Source of the DNA: a virus
IMG/VR virus record: IMGVR_UViG_3300043449_001145
Location: 1 to 44,832 of that record
Direction: 5' to 3' (one strand)
Length of the DNA: 44,832 nt
The position numbers were made by a program, and so were the translations under genes. Below are positions 1-6,119 of the stretch, in pieces. Below the pieces are notes generated by a model. The model was not told where the DNA came from. It saw nothing but the letters and a program-made list of their open reading frames with translations, and ran no database searches. The number at the start of each line of letters is the position of its first letter. The stretch's first letter is position 1.

Positions 1-127
1 TAGTTAACAACGGATGTTTTACGACCGGATTTGATGCGCCGTTTATTGATATGATCGGCGTTTTGCGGCATACGACTTCGCCGGGGCTTTGGGTCCAGAT
101 GCTTGGCCGGGGAACGCGCCCCGTCTG
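1..127. repeat. Terminal direct repeat, left copy (circular overlap)
   Basis: These 127 bases are identical to 44706-44832. The repeat lies inside a helicase gene, and the reading frame leaving the right end continues exactly into the frame entering the left end. It is therefore most simply an assembly overlap of a circular or circularly permuted genome, not a biological terminal repeat. A length of 127 equals a common assembler k-mer size (inference). Confidence 0.97.
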
Positions 128-797
128 GATGCGGGGTTTTGACCTTACCACAAGGGAAGGGCGGCTTGCGTGCATTGCGGCGGGCGTTCCAAATTGCCTT
201 GTTCTTGATTTCGCAAAGAATACGGCGCGACTTGGCCCAATCAACGACGTTAAAAAGCCCGCGCCGCGCGGCAAGAAGGGCGACGCGCCCGGCGACGCGC
301 CCGCCAAGTCTTGCGAAGTTTGTTTAGCTTACAATCACGCAAGCGCCCGCCATTGCTGCGAATGCGGGGCTGAATTTGTCTTCCGCGTCAAGATTGCTCA
401 AACCGCAGCAACGGACGAATTGATTGCCGGAAGCGATCAAGCGGTTGAACCCGTCGAAGAATGGTTTGACGTTGAAACGGTAACATATTCGAAACACGTT
501 CCGTGGAATGGCAAGAAACGGGGTTTGTTCAACCGCGCCGTTCCATCGCTGCGCGTAACTTACAATTGCGCCGGGGTCCGTGCGTTTTCGGAATACGTTT
601 GTTTCGAACATGAGGGACACGCGCGCGCCAGCGCGGAACAATGGTGGCTTGAAACCGTCGCGGCCCCGTATGCAGAAAACAAATTGCCGGATTCCGTCGA
701 TGAAGCCTTGCGGCTTGCGGATCGTTTGCGGCAACCCGGAAAAATCCGCGTTTGGATCAACCGCAAAAACCCCCGCGTAATGTTCCGGGAATTCTAA
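1..797 (+). CDS. SF2 DEAD/DEAH-type helicase, C-terminal part (continues from 43805-44705)
   Basis: This is the 3' part of the helicase gene whose start is at 43805. Joined across the circle (43805-44705 plus 1-797) the protein has 565 residues. This part holds the second RecA-like domain, with motif V-like TTGFDAP and motif VI QMLGRGTRP (about residues 333-341). A likely zinc knuckle follows, CxxC near 405-408 and CCxC near 419-422, and then a C-terminal region I do not recognise. SF2 enzymes of this type use ATP to move along or unwind nucleic acid. The neighbouring recombination nuclease, ssDNA-binding protein and polymerase suggest a role in phage replication or recombination. The stop is 3 nt before the next ATG. 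Confidence 0.93.
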   Translation, partial: VNNGCFTTGFDAPFIDMIGVLRHTTSPGLWVQMLGRGTRPVWMRGFDLTTREGRLACIAAGVPNCLVLDFAKNTARLGPINDVKKPAPRGKKGDAPGDAPAKSCEVCLAYNHASARHCCECGAEFVFRVKIAQTAATDELIAGSDQAVEPVEEWFDVETVTYSKHVPWNGKKRGLFNRAVPSLRVTYNCAGVRAFSEYVCFEHEGHARASAEQWWLETVAAPYAENKLPDSVDEALRLADRLRQPGKIRVWINRKNPRVMFREF

Positions 798-800
798 ATC

Positions 801-1025
801 ATGAACGCCAACGAACCCAAATTGACGCCCGAACAATCGCGCGCGCTTTCCCAAGTGATTGCCCGAACGGTTGAACTTGTGGTTGCCGCAAGCGGCTGGA
901 ATCGAACTTGCCTAACGTGCGCCCACTTCAACGAAGCCGCCGAACTTTGCACGCTTTACCAAGCCCGCCCGCCTGCGCGCGTGATTGTTGAAGCTTGCCC
1001 GGCATGGGCCGGGAATCCTTTTTAG
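801..1025 (+). CDS. Small four-cysteine (probable zinc-binding) protein
   Basis: This 74-residue protein has an N-terminal helix rich in Glu, Arg and Val, followed by Cys37, Cys40, Cys50 and Cys66, the spacing of a zinc ribbon or small Fe-S site. The CxxCxxF start of the cluster resembles the extra cysteine cluster at the C-terminus of the nuclease at 42969-43805 (CRTCHF). Both lie in the same rightward operon, flanking the helicase. The ATG is 3 nt after the helicase stop and has no Shine-Dalgarno, so translation is probably coupled. The function is unknown; protein binding or DNA binding are possible. Confidence 0.75.
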   Translation: MNANEPKLTPEQSRALSQVIARTVELVVAASGWNRTCLTCAHFNEAAELCTLYQARPPARVIVEACPAWAGNPF

Positions 1026-1051
1026 CCCTAGGGTTTGCGGGTTTTTTGCTG

Positions 1052-1109
1052 AATGTTGAAAAAAGATATTTACAAGCCCGCCAAATTCTGCGAAGCTGCG
1101 CCCGTCATG
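1052..1109 (+). promoter_or_regulatory. Conserved start module, copy 1 (promoter/operator candidate)
   Basis: An imperfect TGTTGAAA lies at 1053-1060, TTTAC at 1069-1073, then 12 nt, TTCTG at 1086-1090, then 16 nt and the ATG at 1107. Six other gene starts show the same order with nearly the same spacing. The last 23 nt (1089-1111) are identical to 5425-5447. No ordinary -10 box is visible, so a phage-modified promoter, a protein operator or a near-leaderless start are all possible. Confidence 0.55.
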
Positions 1110-1610
1110 AATACCGCAACCGATCAACTCGCCGTCCCGTCGAAGCTCAAGCTTAGACAAGTTTTCAAAACGCCCTTTGCCAAAATCGAAGGGCAACCAG
1201 TTGAAAACAGTCCGGGCGTTTGGTTCAAGCGCATCCTTCCAAACGACTGCGCTTATCCGGTCACGGTCGCAACCCATCACGGAATATTGAAGGTTTACCG
1301 TGGAACCGCAACTTGCCTTTCTGATTTGGGCGTTTTGCAAACCGTCGATTATATGGCGGCGGAATCAACAACCTTTGTTGCAACCGTAAATTATAAAAGC
1401 GAAGCCGGGGTTAATTACGTTTCAGTTTTTACGTTTTCCAAAGCTAACGCTTTGGCTAAGCCAAATTGGCATTACGTTAAAACAACTTTCAACATCGGCA
1501 ACGACGGTTGTTATAACCAAATTGTCCGCCACGAAAAGACCAACAACGCCGAAGCCAAAATTTTGATGGAATCGTTTTCTGAAAGCAACGCCGTTTGCAG
1601 TTGGTCCTAA
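1107..1610 (+). CDS. Hypothetical protein, 167 aa
   Basis: I chose the ATG at 1107 rather than an upstream alternative start because it sits at the fixed position of the conserved start module and shares a 23-nt identical start region with the gene at 5443. The protein has no recognisable domain. Its middle is rich in beta-strand-type residues (Val, Thr, Tyr) with aromatic residues, and it has no signal peptide or membrane segment. It lies between the helicase operon and the histone-like gene and probably has its own promoter. It may be an accessory host-takeover protein, but nothing in the sequence proves that. Confidence 0.7.
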   Translation: MNTATDQLAVPSKLKLRQVFKTPFAKIEGQPVENSPGVWFKRILPNDCAYPVTVATHHGILKVYRGTATCLSDLGVLQTVDYMAAESTTFVATVNYKSEAGVNYVSVFTFSKANALAKPNWHYVKTTFNIGNDGCYNQIVRHEKTNNAEAKILMESFSESNAVCSWS

Positions 1611-1648
1611 TTTCTCGCCCCCACAAACAACAAACCGAATAAAACAAG

Positions 1649-2326
1649 ATGGCAACCAAGCCCGCTAAAAAAGCCCCGGCAAAAAAAGCCCCGGCGAAGA
1701 AGACCGCAGCCAAACCGGCAGCAAAGAAACCCGCAGCCAAGCCCGCTAAACCGGCAGCCAAAAAGCCGGTTGCGAAGAAAGCCGCAAAACCAGCCCCCAA
1801 AGCCCCAGCAAAGCCCGTCAAGGCTGCCGCTGCGCCCAAGGGCAAACCTGCCGCCAGCAAGCCCGCAGATGCGCCCACGGGCGCAGGAAAGCGGGAAATT
1901 AAGAATGGCGTGGCCCGCCCGCGTCCGAATTCTATTGCGGCCCAATTGTGGGCGATTGCGGATGATTTGAAAGCGAAGCTTGGACGCCCCCCGGCACGCT
2001 TCGAATTCCGCCAAGCCTGCGAGGGGAAAGGCTTCGTTTCCCATACTATTAGCTTCCAGTTTCATTTCTGGCGGACCTTTAACAGCATTCCGGGCCGGGC
2101 ATTGGGAATCTATCCAAAGCGCAATTCCTTTGAATTGAGCGTTCCAACGCCATACGTCCGCAAACGCGACCAAAAGGAAGCCGCCGAACCTGCCAAGGCT
2201 GCCAACAAGCCCGCCAAAGCTTCCAAGCCTCCGGTGGAATACTGCGCGCCGCCGGAAGGTGAGGACGAAGCGCAAGCGGGCGTTTCGTCGCGCCTTAGCA
2301 AAGCTTCCGCGCAAGCGGCGAAATAA
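1649..2326 (+). CDS. Histone H1-like basic protein with central DNA-binding-like domain
   Basis: The protein has 225 residues. Residues 2 to about 71 are almost pure Lys/Ala/Pro repeats, as in bacterial H1-like (Hc1/AlgP-type) tails. A compact domain follows at about 82-150, with the pattern QLWAIADDL, GRPPARFEF and HFWRTF. It resembles a small domain in other phage and plasmid proteins that ends in a Trp-Arg-(Lys)-Phe signature; I infer DNA binding. A second Ala/Lys/Pro stretch runs to the end. A role in coating phage or host DNA is likely but unproven. The start context is an A-rich leader, and a perfect hairpin (2347-2373) follows the stop. Confidence 0.8.
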   Translation: MATKPAKKAPAKKAPAKKTAAKPAAKKPAAKPAKPAAKKPVAKKAAKPAPKAPAKPVKAAAAPKGKPAASKPADAPTGAGKREIKNGVARPRPNSIAAQLWAIADDLKAKLGRPPARFEFRQACEGKGFVSHTISFQFHFWRTFNSIPGRALGIYPKRNSFELSVPTPYVRKRDQKEAAEPAKAANKPAKASKPPVEYCAPPEGEDEAQAGVSSRLSKASAQAAK

Positions 2327-2346
2327 GCGAAGCGGCAAAACAAATT

Positions 2347-2373
2347 CCGCCGGGGTTGGAACCGCCCCGGCGG
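2347..2373 (+). terminator. Perfect 9-bp GC hairpin after the histone-like gene
   Basis: CCGCCGGGG at 2347-2355 pairs with CCCCGGCGG at 2365-2373 around a 9-nt loop, followed by AAACTTTTCT. The T-run is short and interrupted, and the next ATG (2389) is only 15 nt away. It could therefore be a weak terminator, an RNA-stabilising 3' end, or a structure affecting translation of the next gene. Confidence 0.6.
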
Positions 2374-2388
2374 AAACTTTTCTAAACA

Positions 2389-3366
2389 ATGTTGGAAACT
2401 CTAAAATTCGTTCGCGCGGCAGTCTGTAAGACCGGCCAACAAAATCCGGCCTTTATGCATTTCCGCATTACCGGCGGCACGGTTCAGGCGAATAATGGGC
2501 GGCTTGCCATGCAAGCGCCGTTAGCAACGGATTTGGATTGCACGCCGCACGCGGGGCAATTCCTGCGCGCAATCGCAGCGTGCGAAGATGTTATTTCCTT
2601 GCATATGGAAGCCGGGCGGCTGGTTGTCCGATCCGGCAAATTCAAAACGCACGTTGTTTGCTGCGACAACGCAAGCTTTCCGCGCTACGTCCCAACGGGC
2701 GCAATTTACCCAGTCCCGCAACCCATCCTTCCCATTCTCGAAAAGTTGTTTCCCTTTGTGGCAACCGATGATCGGCAGCCTTGGGCGTGCGGCGTTTATT
2801 TCGTCAATAATTCCGCGTTCGTTACCAATTCAATAACCATTGTCGAACACTGGTTGCCGCTCGCTTTCCCGGTTATCGCCAACATTCCCCGCGACGCCAT
2901 CGCGGAACTTTTGCGGCTGCGCCTTGAGCCAACCGCAATCCAAGCTTGCGCCCATGCTGTCACGTTCCACTTGCAAGAAGGCGCTTGGATAACTTGCCGC
3001 CTGTTGGACTACAAATGGCCCAACGTCCAAGCCATCTTCGAAACCGCGAGCAAATCAGGCGCGGCAATGATCGGCGCAAGCCAATTGGAAACATTGCTAA
3101 ACGACGTTGCGAAAATTGAAAAGTTCGTTGATGACTTGGGCGCGGTCCATTTCCACAATGGGCAGATTGCAACGGTTCCCCTTGGCGAACCCGGAACGTT
3201 TATTGATTGCCCGGCTTCGCCCGGCAAAGGTATCTTTCGCGCGGATCAACTGGCGGCGCTTCGCGGCGTTGCCGATTCCATCGGGTTTGACGCATACCCC
3301 GCGCCGGTCCCGTTTTATGGGGGCGACTTGCTGCGCGGGGCAATGGTAGGGTTTAAGGGGCGCTGA
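2389..3366 (+). CDS. Probable divergent DNA sliding clamp (beta-clamp-like)
   Basis: The protein has 325 residues. The N-terminal third follows the pattern of bacterial DNA polymerase III beta subunits: an opening helix (LETLKFVRAAV), then beta strands with a turn like NGRLAMQAP, then a helix and the strand pair LHMEAGRLVVRSGKFKTH. The middle and C-terminal parts show similar helix-strand alternation, so two or three clamp-type domains are possible. It is encoded 2 nt upstream of the family B polymerase, which fits a processivity factor. I assign this from pattern and context; a structure comparison would decide. The ATG has no Shine-Dalgarno and follows a TTCTAAACA leader just after a hairpin. 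Confidence 0.6.
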   Translation: MLETLKFVRAAVCKTGQQNPAFMHFRITGGTVQANNGRLAMQAPLATDLDCTPHAGQFLRAIAACEDVISLHMEAGRLVVRSGKFKTHVVCCDNASFPRYVPTGAIYPVPQPILPILEKLFPFVATDDRQPWACGVYFVNNSAFVTNSITIVEHWLPLAFPVIANIPRDAIAELLRLRLEPTAIQACAHAVTFHLQEGAWITCRLLDYKWPNVQAIFETASKSGAAMIGASQLETLLNDVAKIEKFVDDLGAVHFHNGQIATVPLGEPGTFIDCPASPGKGIFRADQLAALRGVADSIGFDAYPAPVPFYGGDLLRGAMVGFKGR

Positions 3367-3368
3367 AT

Positions 3369-5342
3369 ATGGAACTTCAAGGTTTTTTCTGGAACGTTGA
3401 CCCGTTCAAAAAAGCGAGCGAAAAGCGCACGCCACCGGCCCCAACATGGCTTGAAGATGATTATTTGCCGGGATTGGAGGAAGCACGGGCGGCACGCTTC
3501 CAAATCATGAGCGAAGCGGATTTGGAAATTGCCGCTGCGCGCGGGGAGCAACTTGTTTGTGATATTGAAGTTTTTCCAAATTACTTTTTAGCCGCGTTCT
3601 GCAACATGGAAACCGGCGCGGTTTGGTTTGCTGAATTTGATTCGTCCGGCTTTGGAATGTTGATTGACCCGGAACGCGCGCGGCTGCATTGGATTTTGCA
3701 TAACTTCGAAATTGTTACCTTTAACGGCAACTCTTTTGACGTTCCGTTGCTGGCGCTTGCGTTGGACGGTCGAACCTGCGGGGAAATCCATCATGCGGCG
3801 CAAATGATTATTCAGCAAGAAATCAAGCCTTGGCAGGTCTTGAAGGCATTCAGCGTTGAACCGTTGGAAATCAACCATATTGATTTGATTGAAGTTTGCC
3901 CGCTTCAAGCATCTTTGAAAATCTATGGCGGGCGGTTACACGTTCCCAAAATGCAAGATTTGCCGTTTCAACCGGAACGGAACTTGTCGCCGGATCAAAT
4001 TGATATTGTCCGCTTCTATTGCGTGAACGACCTAACAACAACGGCGTTTGTTAACGTTGGTCTTTCTGAACAAATCAAAATCCGGCGCGGAATGTCCGCT
4101 AAATATAATCTTGATTTAAGAAGCAAATCCGACGCGCAACTTGCGGAAGCGGTAATTAAACACGAATTGCAAAAGCTGAACGGCTACAAGATAAGCGCGC
4201 CAGAAATCGAACCGGGAACATCTTTCGTTTACAACGTGCCGCCTTTCATTTCGTTTCGCTCGCCTCAAATGCTGGCGGCGCTGGATGCCGTGCGCCGGGC
4301 GCGCTTTGTGGTTAGCGAATCCGGTTCACTCATCAACCCGCCCGAATTGGAAAGCCTCAAAATTGATTTTGGCGGCGGGGTTTATCGGATGGGCATTGGC
4401 GGCTTGCATTCGTCGGAGGAAAAGACCGCGCACGTTTCAAACGCTGAATTTAAGATTGTTGACCGTGACGTTGCGAGCTATTACCCGGCAATTATTCTTA
4501 ACCAAAAGCTTTACCCGCTGCATTTGGGCTTCGACTTCTTAACCGCGTATCAATCGCTTGTTTCCCGTCGCCTTGATGCGAAGCGGAACGGAAACAAGGT
4601 TGAAGCGGATATGCTCAAGATTGTTATTAATGGAAGCTTCGGCAAATTCGGTTCGAAGTGGTCCGCGCTTTACGCGCCGCACCTTCTTATCCAAGTAACA
4701 GTCACGGGGCAATTGTCTTTGCTTATGATGATTGAAAGACTGGAAATGGCTGGCGTTTCAGTTCTTTCGGCAAATACGGATGGAATCGTTTTGCGATACC
4801 CGCGCGCGATGGAACAAACGTGTTTGGAAATCGTGCGCCAGTGGGAAATCGAAACAGGATTTGAAACGGAAGAAACTGAATATTCCGCGATTTATTCCCG
4901 CGATGTTAATAATTATATTGCCGTTAAGCCCGATGGCAAAGCGAAGACAAAGGGCGCTTACAACATTCCCGAAGGCATTTTCCGTTTCCACAAGAACCCG
5001 ACGAACCTGATTTGCGTTGACGCTGCTATTGAATGGTTGACCAAGGGAACCCCGGTTGCTGACACAATCCAGAATTGCCGCGATTTGCGCCGCTTTCTAA
5101 CCGTGCGCGCCGTGAAGGGCGGCGCAGTGAAAGACGGCGTGTTTCTAGGCAAAGCGGTTCGTTGGTATTACTCGACGCAAACCGGCGGGGAAATCGTGTA
5201 TTCCTCAAGCGGCAACAAGGTTCCAAAAAGCGACGGCGCGCGCCCCTGTATGCAGTTGCCCGACACGTTCCCGGATGACGTTGATTTTCGCCGGTATGAG
5301 GGTGAAGCGGTTGAAATCCTGCGGGAAATCGGGGCAATCTGA
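3369..5342 (+). CDS. Family B DNA polymerase with 3'-5' exonuclease domain
   Basis: The protein has 657 residues. Exonuclease motifs are ExoI CDIE (64-67), ExoII FNGNSFD (118-124) and ExoIII FYCVND (216-221). Polymerase motifs are A DVASYYP (367-373), B K417 with NGSFGKFG (421-428) and C NTDG (469-472). Motif C has Asn where many family B enzymes have the first Asp of DTD, while the second, catalytic Asp is kept. The stretch near GGLHSSE (344-350) is also typical of this phage group. I see no terminal-protein-priming insertions. It is the replicative polymerase, next to the putative clamp, with the primase encoded on the other strand. AAGGGG about 10 nt before the ATG may act as a Shine-Dalgarno. 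Confidence 0.95.
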   Translation: MELQGFFWNVDPFKKASEKRTPPAPTWLEDDYLPGLEEARAARFQIMSEADLEIAAARGEQLVCDIEVFPNYFLAAFCNMETGAVWFAEFDSSGFGMLIDPERARLHWILHNFEIVTFNGNSFDVPLLALALDGRTCGEIHHAAQMIIQQEIKPWQVLKAFSVEPLEINHIDLIEVCPLQASLKIYGGRLHVPKMQDLPFQPERNLSPDQIDIVRFYCVNDLTTTAFVNVGLSEQIKIRRGMSAKYNLDLRSKSDAQLAEAVIKHELQKLNGYKISAPEIEPGTSFVYNVPPFISFRSPQMLAALDAVRRARFVVSESGSLINPPELESLKIDFGGGVYRMGIGGLHSSEEKTAHVSNAEFKIVDRDVASYYPAIILNQKLYPLHLGFDFLTAYQSLVSRRLDAKRNGNKVEADMLKIVINGSFGKFGSKWSALYAPHLLIQVTVTGQLSLLMMIERLEMAGVSVLSANTDGIVLRYPRAMEQTCLEIVRQWEIETGFETEETEYSAIYSRDVNNYIAVKPDGKAKTKGAYNIPEGIFRFHKNPTNLICVDAAIEWLTKGTPVADTIQNCRDLRRFLTVRAVKGGAVKDGVFLGKAVRWYYSTQTGGEIVYSSSGNKVPKSDGARPCMQLPDTFPDDVDFRRYEGEAVEILREIGAI

Positions 5343-5388
5343 AAAAAATTTCCTTGTTGTTTCAAGGGTTTCCGGGGTTTTTCGAAGA

Positions 5389-5445
5389 TTGTTAAAGTTT
5401 TTTCTTGTCGTCCGGGTCGGATCGTGCGAAGCTGCGCCCGTCATG
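5389..5445 (+). promoter_or_regulatory. Conserved start module, copy 2 (promoter/operator candidate)
   Basis: TTGTTAAA at 5389-5396 is preceded by GAAGA. After 8 nt comes TTGTC at 5405-5409, then 12 nt, TCGTG at 5422-5426, then 16 nt and the ATG at 5443. It fills the 100-nt gap after the polymerase gene. Its box spacing equals that of copies A and C on the other strand. The 23 nt around the start are identical to copy 1. Confidence 0.6.
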
Positions 5446-5748
5446 AAAAACAAATCGTTCCAAACTTCACTTCGCGAAATCTTCACCCCAGCTTATGATA
5501 TGACGATTGACCGCCCTTATACCGGCAATCATTACGATTATTGGGTAAGCTTTTTTCGCAACGGCGATTCGGTCACGGTCAACCATCACGGTTGCCAAGG
5601 TCTTGCCCCGGTTCGTCCGTTGCTCAAATCTGAAACCTATTCGATTGAAGGGTTGCTTTCGGGTTTGATTGCCCAATGCCAAGATTTGGGAGTTGCCTTT
5701 GATTGCGTTGACGACTTGCCCGAAGGTTTTTCGCTGCCCATCCAATAG
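5443..5748 (+). CDS. Hypothetical protein, 101 aa
   Basis: I chose the ATG at 5443 because it is fixed by the start module; the longer in-frame extension would run back into the polymerase gene. The protein is soluble-looking and acidic at the C-terminus, with aromatic residues near 31-38 (YDYWVSFF). No domain is recognised. It has a start region identical to that of the gene at 1107 but no clear protein similarity, so the start module appears to have been duplicated separately from the coding part. A perfect hairpin begins 5 nt after its stop. Confidence 0.7.
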   Translation: MKNKSFQTSLREIFTPAYDMTIDRPYTGNHYDYWVSFFRNGDSVTVNHHGCQGLAPVRPLLKSETYSIEGLLSGLIAQCQDLGVAFDCVDDLPEGFSLPIQ

Positions 5749-5753
5749 GCAAG

Positions 5754-5780
5754 TTCGCCGGGGTTCGATCCCCCGGCGAA
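5754..5780 (+). terminator. Perfect 10-bp hairpin with T-loop-like loop
   Basis: TTCGCCGGGG (5754-5763) pairs with CCCCGGCGAA (5771-5780). The 7-nt loop TTCGATC matches the TPsiC-loop consensus of tRNA. No tRNA body surrounds it. It lies between a stop at 5748 and the ATG at 5794. The coding-strand hairpins at 31508-31532 and 33447-33469 have the same core and related loops (TCCGATC, TCCAATC). Confidence 0.6.
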
Positions 5781-5793
5781 AATTCTAAACAAG

Positions 5794-5991
5794 ATGAAAA
5801 TTAAAATAACTCAAACCGTTGAAATCGACCCGGCCAAATGGGCGCTTGAATACGGAGTTGACCCGAAAAACGTTCGGGAAGATGTTCAATCGTATTTTAA
5901 AGGCTGGTTTCAGCAACAAATCAACGCCCTTGGCTTGCAGCCGGATAACGCGCCCGGCGGTCTTCAATGCCCCAGCCTAAAAGCCCCTTGA
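5794..5991 (+). CDS. Hypothetical protein, 65 aa
   Basis: This short protein begins with a beta-type segment (KIKITQTVEI) and continues with an amphipathic helix (residues about 14-46) and a proline-rich tail. No family is recognised. It is the last gene of the rightward block. The ATG lies 13 nt after the hairpin in a TTCTAAACAAG leader without Shine-Dalgarno. It has typical codon use for the window, and a real gene is likely from the tight packing. Confidence 0.65.
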   Translation: MKIKITQTVEIDPAKWALEYGVDPKNVREDVQSYFKGWFQQQINALGLQPDNAPGGLQCPSLKAP

Positions 5992-6065
5992 CGGCGGCGG
6001 GCGTTTAGCCCATGCTTCCAAGCGTCCGAAGGCTTTTGCGGGTTGTTCGGCGCTTCATGACGAAC

Positions 6066-6113
6066 GGGCCGGGGTTGCGTTGGGTTTCGAGTTTCCCAAC
6101 AAAGCCCCGGCCC
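6066..6113. terminator. Large two-part hairpin between convergent blocks (likely bidirectional terminator)
   Basis: GGGCCGGGG (6066-6074) pairs with CCCCGGCCC (6105-6113). Inside, GTTGGG (6079-6084) pairs with CCCAAC (6095-6100) around TTTCGAGTTT. It sits between the rightward stop at 5991 and the leftward stop at 6120. There is no long T-run on either strand, so termination may need a factor. The rest of 5992-6119 shows no gene. Confidence 0.65.
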
Positions 6114-6119
6114 AATCGT

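Noticed and set aside
1-127. Biological direct terminal repeats of a linear phage genome
   Set aside because: The repeat lies inside a gene that reads perfectly across the join, and its size equals a common assembler k-mer; a circular overlap is simpler.
1021-1047. Intrinsic terminator after the four-cysteine gene (six T at 1042-1047)
   Set aside because: Only about 3 bp can pair before the T-run; too weak to call.
1607-2389. 260-codon frame on the minus strand opposite the histone-like gene
   Set aside because: Shadow of the Lys/Ala/Pro repeats; the plus-strand gene is strongly supported.
5754-5780. tRNA gene or tRNA-like element because of the GGTTCGATCCCC loop
   Set aside because: The stem is 10 bp, and no acceptor, D or anticodon arm can be found upstream. 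Only the loop resembles a T-arm.
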